Below, piece after piece: positions 25,532-34,238 of a stretch of 64,000 nucleotides of DNA. Source of the DNA: Chitinophaga pinensis (GTDB lineage Bacteria; Bacteroidota; Bacteroidia; Chitinophagales; Chitinophagaceae). Numbering within the stretch: position 1 is the first letter of the stretch; each line of letters begins with the position of its first letter. The stretch spans positions 1,116,001 to 1,180,000 of the forward strand of contig LR632930.1 in assembly GCA_902167325.1 (NCBI GenBank), read 5' to 3'. The notes below the pieces were generated by a model, which saw nothing but the letters and a program-made list of their open reading frames with translations, ran no database searches and had not been told where the DNA came from. The position numbers and the translations under genes are program-made.

Positions 25532-26224
25532 ATGAAATTACGAATATGGATCCTTGCGGCAAGCGCACTGCTTGCATCCTGCACAAAAGACGGCGACGAT
25601 AAGCCTGCTCCAACAGGCCCTCCGAGTACCACCATTTCTGACCTCCAGGCAGATACCGGCGCTTCCGTAGGTGACGATGCCGGCGAAGGCAAAGAGAAAC
25701 GTCCTTTTTACACGCTCATATTCAGCTTCTCCACCAAACAGTCGCGCCTCATTAAAACCAAAGCCGACTCTGCGCAATATCTCAAAAACGCGGATTGGGA
25801 CATCGCATTCACACAGGAGTATAATTCCTATGTAGTGGTGAATAATGGCAGCTATGCCGGTACTCCCGGCGCAGGCGGACCGGGTAAAGGCGCCATGATC
25901 ATTATTGAAAAGCCATACGATCAGGTAGCCGATGCCCCTTCCGACGAAGACTTCGAGAACAAAGGTGTGCATGGCGTGGGCTGGGATAGTGGTAATGGCT
26001 ATGGCTGGTTCTTCTATTCTCTCAGCAACCATATTTGCGTGCCTATTAAAAACCGCACGTTCGTATTACGGACGGCCGATGGTAAATACGCCAAGCTGGC
26101 CCTGTTTAATATTTACAAAGGCAATCCTCCTGTGGTAACGGACCTCTTCTGGCCCGCTCCCTATCTCACTTTCAAATACTTCGTGCAAACCGATGGCAGC
26201 CGTCGGCTCAACACTTCCAACTAA
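25532..26224 (+). CDS. HmuY-family haem-binding-type lipoprotein
   Basis: 230 residues. The signal peptide ends in the lipobox LLASC with C17, so it is lipid-anchored, probably surface-exposed. After a short linker the body shows HmuY family features: FYTLIFSFSTKQS, NADWDIAFTQEYNSYVVVNN and a C-terminal FVLRTADGKYAKLALFNIYK. HmuY of Porphyromonas gingivalis captures haem and delivers it to a TonB-dependent receptor. The haem-ligand histidines of HmuY cannot be assigned here by eye. First gene of a tight five-lipoprotein run: 8 bp to the next. Confidence 0.82.
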   Translation: MKLRIWILAASALLASCTKDGDDKPAPTGPPSTTISDLQADTGASVGDDAGEGKEKRPFYTLIFSFSTKQSRLIKTKADSAQYLKNADWDIAFTQEYNSYVVVNNGSYAGTPGAGGPGKGAMIIIEKPYDQVADAPSDEDFENKGVHGVGWDSGNGYGWFFYSLSNHICVPIKNRTFVLRTADGKYAKLALFNIYKGNPPVVTDLFWPAPYLTFKYFVQTDGSRRLNTSN

Positions 26225-26232
26225 CGAAAACC

Positions 26233-27003
26233 ATGAAAACAAAATTAACAAGTATCCTGGCGCTTACTTTTCTGATGGCATGTTCGAAAGACGATGTGCC
26301 AGTTAAGCCTGATGAACCTGCTGGTGGCGGAGGGAATACAGTGAAAACAGGGACCTACCGTGTAGTGAACCTCGTGGCCGATACCAGCGCAACTTCCGCC
26401 GGTGATGCCGTTTCGCTCTATTACAGTCTGGAAGAGAACAAGGTGGTGCCCGCTTCGCAAAGGCAAACGGGTAACTGGGATATCGTGTTTTACGGAATCT
26501 ACAACAGCAGTATTTATCCCAATAATGGCGCTGCACCAGGCTCACCTGGCTATGGTGGCCCCGGCAAAGCGGAGATCGCAGTGATTGTGGATCGTAAGTT
26601 CGACGCGCAGTATTACGATACTATCAATTTCAGACCTGCTCAGATCCCGGTGCCGGCTGCGCTATGGAACGAAGCATATGCTAAAGTGACACAGGTGCCG
26701 GCGGGATTGAAGTTCGTTACCCGCGACATTGGTCTGGACCATTTCCTTGGTGGCTTCGACGGGTGGGGATATTATGATTTTTACGGACGCCTTTTCCCCG
26801 GAGATCCGCAGAAGTCGCACGTAGTATATACCATGCCGCGTGTAGTGATCGTAAAAACACATAAAGGACATTACGCCAAGGTGATGATGGAAAGTATTTA
26901 TAAAGACAGTCCGGATAACCCGAATCGAACCAACAAGCCTGGTTATATCACATTCCGTTATTCCATCCAGATGGATGGTTCTACCAACCTCAACATTCCA
27001 TGA
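26233..27003 (+). CDS. HmuY-family haem-binding-type lipoprotein, second copy
   Basis: 256 residues with lipobox FLMAC (C17) and a glycine-rich linker after it. The family pattern is VSLYYSLEENKVV, TGNWDIVFYGIYNSSIYPNN and VVIVKTHKGHYAKVMMESIY. It is clearly paralogous to the gene just upstream, including the shared PGxGGPGKAxxxI stretch. The longer middle region (about residues 130-190) includes His-containing segments (IGLDHFLGGFDGW) that could supply metal or haem ligands. Its stop overlaps the next start (ATGA), so the operon is translationally coupled. Confidence 0.82.
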   Translation: MKTKLTSILALTFLMACSKDDVPVKPDEPAGGGGNTVKTGTYRVVNLVADTSATSAGDAVSLYYSLEENKVVPASQRQTGNWDIVFYGIYNSSIYPNNGAAPGSPGYGGPGKAEIAVIVDRKFDAQYYDTINFRPAQIPVPAALWNEAYAKVTQVPAGLKFVTRDIGLDHFLGGFDGWGYYDFYGRLFPGDPQKSHVVYTMPRVVIVKTHKGHYAKVMMESIYKDSPDNPNRTNKPGYITFRYSIQMDGSTNLNIP

Positions 27004-27731
27004 AATATTTCAACAGCATTCTACTGACCTGCGGGTTGTTTGCCTGCACTAAAACAGAAACGATTGCTCCTAAGCCGGAGCCTGGCAACCGGATTGAGTC
27101 GTTCCGTATCGTAAACGTACAGGGCGATCCACTGGAAGCAGCAATTTCCGATAAGGAGAATACCATCACCGTGTATTTGCCTTTTTATAAACAGCTGAGC
27201 ATCCTGGAGCCTGCTATTACCCTGCCAGCCGGGGCCAGTATTTCACCTGCCTCCGGCACCTTGGTAGAAAACGTGTTTGAAGCCTTGCGCACCGAACGAA
27301 AAACTACATACACTGTTACCGGTGCAGACGGCAGCAAGCGTGAATATAAGCTTCAGCTGATGGTACTCCAGCCCGATCTGGTGCTTAAAGAAGTGACCAC
27401 TCCCGATGATATCAAAGTGTTTTCCATCAACATGAAGGAGCAGTATTCCAGTTTTTCCGTAAACATTCAGGGGAGCGGTTTTTTGGAGAATAATGATCTC
27501 ATGCGGGTAGTTCCGGTGGATGCAGACGGTAAAGAACTTCCTCCTTTTATGCTGGGGATCACCAATCTGGGAGACATTACCCGTATTACCATTCACTGCG
27601 AAAAGTACCAGGAGCCGTTTTCACCACTGGTACAGGCGCTTCCTGCCACTGGGCTTTACCGTTTACGTGTGTATTGTTACGGCCGCGTGAAAACACTGCA
27701 ATTCCCCATCCGAATTAACAAAATGCAATAA
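27000..27731 (+). CDS. Lipoprotein with DUF5018-like Ig-type domains
   Basis: 243 residues with lipobox LFAC (C16). An N-terminal domain carries the pattern ITVYLPFYKQLSILEPAIT, then ASISPASGTL and YTVTGADGSKREYKLQLMV. This is the Ig-like fold often labelled DUF5018 or PKD-like in Bacteroidota surface proteins. A second beta domain (from about residue 125) is IPT/TIG-like. No enzymatic motif is visible. It is a paralogue of the next gene and overlaps both neighbours by 1-4 bp. It probably forms a surface-exposed accessory to the HmuY-like proteins; the ligand is unknown. Confidence 0.65.
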   Translation: MKYFNSILLTCGLFACTKTETIAPKPEPGNRIESFRIVNVQGDPLEAAISDKENTITVYLPFYKQLSILEPAITLPAGASISPASGTLVENVFEALRTERKTTYTVTGADGSKREYKLQLMVLQPDLVLKEVTTPDDIKVFSINMKEQYSSFSVNIQGSGFLENNDLMRVVPVDADGKELPPFMLGITNLGDITRITIHCEKYQEPFSPLVQALPATGLYRLRVYCYGRVKTLQFPIRINKMQ

Positions 27732-28738
27732 TGAGACTCGTATCTATCATCGCTATATCTCTGCTGGCCGTTGCCTGCAAAAAGGAAACGGAGCAGGAGC
27801 CATCGCCTTATAACCGCATCGCTAATTTCACACTGGAAGCCGGAGGTGCAACCGTATCAGCCGCCATGTCGGGCGACAGCATTCTGGTATACTGGCCATC
27901 CCATCTCCCACAGCCAGGTACCATTCAGCCTCAGATCGAGGTGTCTGAAGGGGCAGCAATATCACCTGCCTCCGGTACAGCTGTGGTATTTAAAACCGGT
28001 ACGGCTTACATCGTAAAAGCGCAAAACGGCAGGGAAAAGAAGTTCTATCTGAAAGTTGTAATCAGCCAGCCGCCCATTCAGATTCATGAAGGGGCCTCTT
28101 ACACGGCAGCTCTGGGAGGAGAAGCGATCATCGACAACGGAGCAGCCATGCGCTATTTCGACCGTGATCCTGCAGTTACGAAGTTTTACCTGGTAGATAC
28201 ATCGGGGAATGCTACCGAGATGAATATTGAATTTTTCACCCAGCACGATGGCACCCTTTCCATGCGGGTAAAAGTACCCGCCACCGGGGTGAAGATTGGA
28301 GGTTATCGGGTAAGGATCTCCAGCGGCATGCTCACCCATACTACTGAAAATTATGTGTTCGGCGTTTTGTATCCCTCATCAGAAAAACCCGTACCTGCTT
28401 CGCTGGATGCACCCGTTAAAGTAAAGCGGGGAGAAACGATCACTTTCGCCGGGCAGAAGTATTTTGACCTGAAAGATGCGATTGCTTACACTTACGATGA
28501 AAACTATAACGAGAAGGAAATAATGCCACTTCCGCTGGTGAGCTTCACGACTACATCAGCCACTTATCGTATCCCCGCCAACTTCCCGGCAGGAACCTAC
28601 CAGTTTGGAGACTGGGGGCCAAATGCTATAGGCATTCGCATGCGCATTACCAATTTCATTGGCTGGTGGAACTGGGAAACAGCGCCTAAAAACTTTGTTG
28701 AAATCCCCGGATACGTTGCATTTACAGTAGCGCCTTAA
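27731..28738 (+). CDS. Lipoprotein with DUF5018-like Ig-type domains, second copy
   Basis: 335 residues with lipobox LLAVAC (C16). The N-terminal domain repeats the pattern of its upstream paralogue (ILVYWPSHLPQPGTIQPQIE, AAISPASGTAV, YIVKAQNGREKKFYLKVVI). Two further beta-rich domains follow; the last contains VKVKRGETITFAGQKYFD and a W-rich end (GDWGPNAIG, FIGWWNWET). The start shares a base with the preceding stop (TAATG). The extra C-terminal domain compared with the 243-residue paralogue suggests duplication and then divergence in binding surface. Confidence 0.65.
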   Translation: MRLVSIIAISLLAVACKKETEQEPSPYNRIANFTLEAGGATVSAAMSGDSILVYWPSHLPQPGTIQPQIEVSEGAAISPASGTAVVFKTGTAYIVKAQNGREKKFYLKVVISQPPIQIHEGASYTAALGGEAIIDNGAAMRYFDRDPAVTKFYLVDTSGNATEMNIEFFTQHDGTLSMRVKVPATGVKIGGYRVRISSGMLTHTTENYVFGVLYPSSEKPVPASLDAPVKVKRGETITFAGQKYFDLKDAIAYTYDENYNEKEIMPLPLVSFTTTSATYRIPANFPAGTYQFGDWGPNAIGIRMRITNFIGWWNWETAPKNFVEIPGYVAFTVAP

Positions 28739-28799
28739 GTTTTTTTGAAACCCAATTAATATTGTTTCACCCTCAATCCGTTTATTAACTATGATTTCC

Positions 28800-29504
28800 A
28801 TGAAGAAAACCCTTCGTCCTGCAGGTGGTATCCTTGCAGTAGCCCTTTTATTGGCTTCCTGTTCCAAGAACAGTGATGTGGTAACTCCAGAAGCGAGCCG
28901 TATTGCCGCCGGAAGAGTGGGCGCGTCTGTAGTAATCCCCGATGGCACCAGCCAGGCGATTACCGGTCCGGGCGTAACCTCTGGTACTATTGCGCGCAGT
29001 GGTGCGTTGTATACCGTTACCAATTTCAAGCAAGCCTACAGCACTGGCCCTGGTCAGCCTGCTGATGGTAATTTTTACTGGCGCTTTTCAGTGAATGAAG
29101 CCGGAAGTCCGGCTACGCAGGAAGTGAAGTTCACCGGTATTGCTACGGGAGACATCATTCCCCGTGACTCCATCAAGTTCATCGACAAGGCTTTTGCATC
29201 CGTAGTTTCCTCCGACTGGGCACTGGGCACATTACCCGGAGCATCTCCCGCAGGCAGCAATGTAATTGGTATGAACAATGTTACCGGAACAGGTGTGCCT
29301 CCCGGTGTATCTGCTTATGCGAATGGCAAAGGCTGGTACACCTACAACTGGAGCGCAGGCCACACGGTAACCCCTGTAGCCGGTAGAACGCTTATCGTGA
29401 AAACAGGCACCACACTCTGGAAAATGCAGATCACTTCCATTTACCTGAATGGCATTACGGGCGGAACGTTCCCGTATTACAACTTCGTGTACCAGGCGAT
29501 TTAG
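28800..29504 (+). CDS. HmuY-like lipoprotein, third and most divergent copy
   Basis: 234 residues with lipobox LLLASC (C21 from the ATG at 28800; an ATG at 28791 is possible). The C-terminal part, GRTLIVKTGTTLWKMQITSI followed by FPYYNFVYQAI, resembles the final strands of HmuY-family proteins, but the N-terminal half is divergent and rich in Gly, Thr and Ser. It lies 61 bp after the previous lipoprotein and ends at a strong terminator, so it seems to be the last gene of the haem-uptake operon. The family call is moderate. Confidence 0.6.
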   Translation: MKKTLRPAGGILAVALLLASCSKNSDVVTPEASRIAAGRVGASVVIPDGTSQAITGPGVTSGTIARSGALYTVTNFKQAYSTGPGQPADGNFYWRFSVNEAGSPATQEVKFTGIATGDIIPRDSIKFIDKAFASVVSSDWALGTLPGASPAGSNVIGMNNVTGTGVPPGVSAYANGKGWYTYNWSAGHTVTPVAGRTLIVKTGTTLWKMQITSIYLNGITGGTFPYYNFVYQAI

Positions 29505-29537
29505 TCTTCGTATACTTTGAGTTTAGTCTTGGATTCG

Positions 29538-29566
29538 TCGGCCGCAGGTATCTGCGGCCGATTTTT
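29538..29566 (+). terminator. Strong intrinsic terminator closing the lipoprotein operon
   Basis: CGGCCGCAG (29539-29547), loop GTAT, CTGCGGCCG (29552-29560), then ATTTTT. A perfect 9-bp GC-rich stem with a T-run. Confidence 0.92.
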
Positions 29567-29652
29567 GTATTAGGGGGAGCTTAAAAAAGCATTTAATCTG
29601 TTATTTTGTGTCAATAGTCCTCAAGGTTCCATGTTACGAGAAATAATAAACC

Positions 29653-30489
29653 ATGAATTCCATCATTAAAGCGATCACGCTCGCATTCATATTACTAAGC
29701 TGCACGTCCTTCATCCCTCCGCGATTAACCTGGGTGGCAATCGGGGACTCTATCACGTATCTCAATGATCATCCAAACGAAACCAATAATCGCATTACCA
29801 AAGGCTACATGACGATGGTGACGGAGCGCCTCCCTCACATTGCGTACATTAATCAGGGCCACAATGGCTGGACGGCCGGGGGAATTGCAGATAAATTCGA
29901 CAAGCTGAACATCGTTAAAGCAGATATTTATTCCGTATTCCTGGGTACAAACGATTGGTGGCAGGGGCGGGAGCCGGGCAATATGAAAGATTATTTATCT
30001 GCATCAGGTAATGCAACCGTAAGCGGTTCATTCCGGATTATAATCGATAAACTGAAGCACCTCAATCCCAATGCCCGTTTTATACTGATAACGCCCATGC
30101 AGCGGGGTGATTTCGTTTATCTGAATAATTCCCATAACAATGCTTGGGGTTCTTACAGGCCTAATAAGAATGGGCATATGCTGGAGGCTATCGTACGTGT
30201 CATAGATTCAATTGCGAGGTATGAAAAGTTCGCACTGATAGATCTGTACCATAAAAGCGGTATCACCATGAAGAACATGGTCCGTTTCAAGCTTCTGAAG
30301 GATTCCGTAACCGGAGCGCTCCAAAAGGAGTCCTGGCCCGCTTATCGTGATAAGCCCTGGAATCCCGCTAACGAAGCTTACCCTTATCCCCCGGAGGCTA
30401 TCTGGATGACGTACGACGGCCTGCACCCTTCCGATGAGGGATACAAGGCTATCACAAAGATGCTGGTAAAAGTGATGAAACGGTATTAA
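29653..30489 (+). CDS. SGNH/GDSL-family hydrolase lipoprotein
   Basis: 278 residues with a signal/lipobox (FILLSC). The SGNH blocks are present: block I VAIGDSITY with S33, block III FLGTNDWW, and block V YDGLHPSDEG with the catalytic Asp and His. These are serine esterases or lipases, in Bacteroidota often carbohydrate acetylesterases. The N-terminal lipid anchor puts it in the periplasm or on the outer membrane. It is flanked on both sides by terminators, so it is probably a single-gene unit. Substrate unknown. Confidence 0.88.
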   Translation: MNSIIKAITLAFILLSCTSFIPPRLTWVAIGDSITYLNDHPNETNNRITKGYMTMVTERLPHIAYINQGHNGWTAGGIADKFDKLNIVKADIYSVFLGTNDWWQGREPGNMKDYLSASGNATVSGSFRIIIDKLKHLNPNARFILITPMQRGDFVYLNNSHNNAWGSYRPNKNGHMLEAIVRVIDSIARYEKFALIDLYHKSGITMKNMVRFKLLKDSVTGALQKESWPAYRDKPWNPANEAYPYPPEAIWMTYDGLHPSDEGYKAITKMLVKVMKRY

Positions 30490-30494
30490 CTGGT

Positions 30495-30520
30495 AGTGCT
30501 TCCGGTTTGGAGGCACTTTT
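30495..30520 (+). terminator. Intrinsic terminator after the SGNH hydrolase
   Basis: AGTGCTTCC (30495-30503) pairs with GGAGGCACT (30509-30517) around a 5-nt loop, followed by TTT. The first stem T runs into the T-run. It lies 6 bp after the stop codon. Confidence 0.8.
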
Positions 30521-30665
30521 GATTTATAGCAGGCTTAGGATTTAAGCAATTTGGGAAAAGTTGTCCGGCTATACCGGCAGGTAATCCGTCCAAACCGACA
30601 GATGGTCAAAAGGATTTCCCGGCGCCATCGCAATAGGCTCCCTTTGCGTTTAAATACTAAGTCTG

Positions 30666-31574
30666 ATGAAATTTAAAACCTGTTGCTGTGTTGGCGCCCT
30701 GATGCTGGTAACCCATATCACCAATGCGCAGAATAAAGTAGCGGCGGAACTCACTGCCGAATACGTTCCGTTCTCTAATTACGTTCGTCCCGAAGACAGT
30801 CTCAAAACCGGCAGTACGAGCGATTTTAAACGCATGAAACTGACGGTGATGATACCCTTCTCTTTCCGCAAGCGGGAAGCAGATGAGGCTGCCCGATGGT
30901 TTGTGGTGCTGGATGGTGCCTACGCCAAAATGACCAACCGCGATTACGAGAAGCCCCTCTTCCCCACTGAAATGCTCAATGCCCAGGTAGGCCTGAAGCA
31001 TATAATTCCTATGAAGAAAAACTGGTCGTTGTATACCATGGCCGGTGTGGGTGTATACACAGACCTGATGCAGATAGACAGGAATGATGTGCTCCTCCAG
31101 GGCGGTGTTATTTTTGTGAAACAATTTAACCCCCGCCTCGCAGCGGGCCTCGGTCCGGTAGTGTCCAATGCTTTCGGCGTACCCATGGTAATGCCGGGTT
31201 TATACTTTAGCTGGACCACCGGAACAAAGTTCAAAGTAAACGTAAACCTGCCCGAAGGCGCAGACATCGGATACCAGTTTAATCCAAACCTGGGACTGAA
31301 AGCAGTACTGGGGCTTAGTGGTATGACGGTGGAGAAGGAAAAAGACGGAAAATCCATCCTGCTGGGTTATCAGCAGATCACTGCCGGATTGCGCCCTGAA
31401 GTGAGACTGAATAAATCCTGGACGGTAGGGCTTACTGCCGGCACCACACTGGCAAGGTCGTTCAAGGAAAGTGAACGCTCTCTGAAAGGGATATTTAGCG
31501 GGATGAATAAGGTTGATCCCCGGTTCACCACCACCTTTTATGGCGCCATATCGCTTAAGCTAAACATGCCCTGA
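30666..31574 (+). CDS. Predicted outer-membrane beta-barrel protein
   Basis: 302 residues with a signal peptide (MLVTHITNAQ). The remainder is beta-strand rich with alternating hydrophobics and ends in ISLKLNMP, resembling small barrel proteins such as the DUF6268-type family. Features include a long internal FKVNVNLPEGADIGYQFNP and WSLYTMAGVGVYTD. No catalytic signature is seen. It has its own upstream gap (~145 bp) and a terminator after it, so it is probably monocistronic. Family assignment is weak; localisation is more secure. Confidence 0.55.
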   Translation: MKFKTCCCVGALMLVTHITNAQNKVAAELTAEYVPFSNYVRPEDSLKTGSTSDFKRMKLTVMIPFSFRKREADEAARWFVVLDGAYAKMTNRDYEKPLFPTEMLNAQVGLKHIIPMKKNWSLYTMAGVGVYTDLMQIDRNDVLLQGGVIFVKQFNPRLAAGLGPVVSNAFGVPMVMPGLYFSWTTGTKFKVNVNLPEGADIGYQFNPNLGLKAVLGLSGMTVEKEKDGKSILLGYQQITAGLRPEVRLNKSWTVGLTAGTTLARSFKESERSLKGIFSGMNKVDPRFTTTFYGAISLKLNMP

Positions 31575-31603
31575 TCATCCATATCCTGATCGTTCATACA
31601 CTT

Positions 31604-31646
31604 CCTGTATTGCCGGGCCTAAAACCCTGGGGATACAGGATTTTTT
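31604..31646 (+). terminator. Intrinsic terminator between convergent genes
   Basis: CCTGTAT (31604-31610) and ATACAGG (31633-31639) pair, helped by CC/GG inside, followed by ATTTTTT. It separates the outer-membrane protein gene from the convergent LytTR gene. Confidence 0.75.
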
Positions 31647-31664
31647 AATATAAGAATACAGTGG

Positions 31665-32387
31665 TTAGCGGCTGATGAGTTTTTTATATACCACCTGATT
31701 CAGGAGATCTTCCTTCTTCGCGCGGGAAATTGGCAGCTCATGCTTACCTACAAACACGCGGCCTCCGGAGATCATGTCGATGTGGGAAATATTAACGAGG
31801 TAGGATTTGTGGATGCGGAAGAACTGTTGTGCTGGTAACGATTCTTCCAGCGCCACGAGCGTTTGATGTATGGTGAGTACCTTATCTTTAAAATGCAGCT
31901 TGGTATAGTTCTGCATGCCTTCCACGAAAAGGATATCGGGCCACGATATTTTTACGAACTGGTCATTAAGCTTTACATATAAGATGGCATCTTCCGCAGG
32001 GAGGTTGTTTTTGTTTTTCTCCAGCAGCTGGAATTGCTGATAGGCTTTACTGGCAGCCTGGTAGAACCGCGGGAATGCAATAGGCTTAAGCAGGTAGTCT
32101 ACGATTTGGAGGCGGAAGCCTTCCAGCGCATATTCTGAATGGGCAGTTATAAAGATGCAGAGTGGCGGAGTTTCGAGGGATTCAAGGAAGTCGAGGCCTG
32201 ATAAATAGGGCATATTAATATCGAGGAAAAGCAGATCGATACCGCCCTGTGTAATTCGGGAAGTGGCAGCCAGGGCTGAGGCATATGCGCCTGCTACTTC
32301 CATGAACTCGAGCTGGCGGGCAAATTCCTGTATCTGGTCGCGGGCCAGGGGTTCGTCGTCAATTACTAAACACTTCATCTTTTCCAT
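31665..32387 (-). CDS. LytTR-family response regulator
   Basis: 240 residues. The receiver domain has the acidic pair in CLVIDDEPLAR, the phospho-acceptor D56 in LLFLDINMP and the conserved lysine in LLKPIAF. The C-terminal LytTR DNA-binding domain contains DILFVEGMQNYTKLHF and FFRIHKSYLVNISHID. The gene is 14 bp downstream of the LytS-like kinase on the same strand and forms a two-component pair with it. Targets are unknown; these regulators often control cell-surface genes. Confidence 0.93.
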   Translation of the reverse strand: MEKMKCLVIDDEPLARDQIQEFARQLEFMEVAGAYASALAATSRITQGGIDLLFLDINMPYLSGLDFLESLETPPLCIFITAHSEYALEGFRLQIVDYLLKPIAFPRFYQAASKAYQQFQLLEKNKNNLPAEDAILYVKLNDQFVKISWPDILFVEGMQNYTKLHFKDKVLTIHQTLVALEESLPAQQFFRIHKSYLVNISHIDMISGGRVFVGKHELPISRAKKEDLLNQVVYKKLISR

Positions 32388-32401
32388 CAGGGCACTATTT
32401 G

Positions 32402-33454
32402 TTAAATGATGATTTTTCCCAGATCCAGCACCAAAGTTACCTTAAAAACATGGTCCGACGGATCGATAATAAGCTCATGGGCATTAGGATACTGCAGCTG
32501 GAGGCGGTTCTGGACATTTTGCAGGCCTATCCCATGTGCATTCATCTGTCTTTTACCGCTGAGCATAGTGTAGGGGTTTTCTATATAAAACCGGAGAAAT
32601 CCGCCTTGTGCACTGCAATGGATTTTAATATAGCCCTTATGCCCTTCCAGCCGGGAAACGTGCTTAAAGGCATTTTCCACAAACGGGACCAGCAATAGCG
32701 GGGCAATAGGCGTTTCATTGTCTTCTATATCCCAGTTACAGGAAACGTCCAGCTCATTGCCCCAGCGGAGTTGCTCTACCGCCACGAGGTCCTGCAGGTA
32801 CTGGATCTCCCTGGAAAGCTTCACCTGATTGCGGTTGCATTCGTATAACTGGTATCGCAGCACATCGGAGAATTTCAGGAGAAGGAAGGATGCGATTTCC
32901 ACATCTTTCTTCATCAGGATAAAAATATGGTTCAATACGTTGAACATCACATGCGGGTTGATCTGGCTCTGGAGGAACCTCACCTGACCTTCCAGGTGTG
33001 CCTGCTGGAGCTGGGCATGCTTCTTTTCGATTCGGACGTGCTCCTGGTAAAAGCGCATGCCGCAGAGCGTGCCATTGATGAGCAGGGAGGAGGGAATGGA
33101 GATGTAAAACCGGACCCAGAAAACAGACAGGAAGTCTGTATCTCCATTAATCATATCAGGCCGGTATTTCAGCAGGTAAAGGGTATTGAGGAGGCCGAGG
33201 TAAACGGTCAGGAGCAGTAGCATAAAGAAAGCATAGCTGTAGAAGCGCTTCAGGTTCCGCTTGCGGAGAGCATGGGCCAGCATAAGATCGCTCAGGATAT
33301 GGGCACAAACGATGGATCCGGCAATGGTAAGTGCAGTAATGGTGATAGAGGGCCACAGCGGCAGGTCTTGTTTGATCTGGAGCCAGACGGTGATAGCCAG
33401 CAGCATCCAGAAGGATAAAAGGAAAAGCCACTTTTGAAATTTCGGCGATATCAT
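32402..33454 (-). CDS. LytS/YehU-type sensor histidine kinase
   Basis: About 350 residues. Four hydrophobic segments in the first 130 residues are followed by a coiled region and the His_kinase domain with QINPHVMFNVLNHI (H168 as phospho-acceptor). The ATPase domain has LLVPFVENAFKHVS (N-box) and GIGLQNVQNRL (G-box). No separate sensor domain is seen, so the membrane part probably senses the signal. The frame is open to 33517, but the Met at 33454 immediately precedes the first membrane segment. The response regulator follows. Confidence 0.9.
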   Translation of the reverse strand: MISPKFQKWLFLLSFWMLLAITVWLQIKQDLPLWPSITITALTIAGSIVCAHILSDLMLAHALRKRNLKRFYSYAFFMLLLLTVYLGLLNTLYLLKYRPDMINGDTDFLSVFWVRFYISIPSSLLINGTLCGMRFYQEHVRIEKKHAQLQQAHLEGQVRFLQSQINPHVMFNVLNHIFILMKKDVEIASFLLLKFSDVLRYQLYECNRNQVKLSREIQYLQDLVAVEQLRWGNELDVSCNWDIEDNETPIAPLLLVPFVENAFKHVSRLEGHKGYIKIHCSAQGGFLRFYIENPYTMLSGKRQMNAHGIGLQNVQNRLQLQYPNAHELIIDPSDHVFKVTLVLDLGKIII

Positions 33455-33538
33455 GGTGTGATGATGGAATAGTGATGAACGACAGACAACCGCAATTGCA
33501 GGCATTGCGGTTGTCAAAATTATGGACCTGAAGCGGTA

Positions 33539-34135
33539 TTAAAAAAGAAAGAAGCCCACGCTGAGGGAAAGGGTCTGCGGACGGGCTTTAAAGTCGCTAC
33601 TGTATTTGGAAAGCCCCTGCTCATACCGGAGGTCAAGGGTAAGCCGGTTAAAGTCTGCCCCGATGCCTGCCGTAGCCCCAATATTGGATTTGTCGAACTT
33701 CTTCAGGCCGGATTGAACACCGGAGAGCACTGCCTGATTTCCTTTGAAGCTGTAGCGGTAAACACCTCCTGCAAAGATACGCAGGCTTGCAGCGTCTGAT
33801 TTCCAGACTTTGTAACCTGCTGTTACGGGGATACCAACCGCATAAGATTTATACCTGATATCTTCCACCTTACCGCTTTTGAAGGTCATGGTCTGCCTTT
33901 CCAGCAGGGTTTCGCCCTGGAAGTAAAGCCGTCCCAGTTCCAGGCGCGCCATGCCACCAGCATGCCAGCCACCGGAAAATTTAGACGACATATCCTGTGG
34001 GGCAGAAGCTTTGCTGAATTGCCCGCCGGCTTTTACACCAAATCGGAGATCGGGACCGGATTGAGCCATAACTATCTGGCAGGTTATGAGAAACAGGGCG
34101 GTCATCCATACCCGGAAGTTTTTTTGTCTTGTCAT
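33539..34135 (-). CDS. PorT-like outer-membrane beta-barrel protein
   Basis: 198 residues with a signal peptide (ITCQIVMAQ). The body has features of the small 8-stranded barrel family: FGVKAGGQFSK near the N-terminus, AVGIPVTAGYKVWK in the middle and LSLSVGFFLF with terminal phenylalanine. It lies directly upstream of the LytS/LytTR pair on the same strand (~85 bp gap), so it may share a regulon or carry a surface signal for it. No enzymatic role is expected. Confidence 0.72.
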   Translation of the reverse strand: MTRQKNFRVWMTALFLITCQIVMAQSGPDLRFGVKAGGQFSKASAPQDMSSKFSGGWHAGGMARLELGRLYFQGETLLERQTMTFKSGKVEDIRYKSYAVGIPVTAGYKVWKSDAASLRIFAGGVYRYSFKGNQAVLSGVQSGLKKFDKSNIGATAGIGADFNRLTLDLRYEQGLSKYSSDFKARPQTLSLSVGFFLF

Positions 34136-34238
34136 GTCAAATCAAATTTTATTGTTTATGCGCCAAAACAACGTCAGTATGCACAGGGCATAAAAACCAT
34201 TTGATGTATAACATGTTTGCGATGACCAATGGGGCGTT

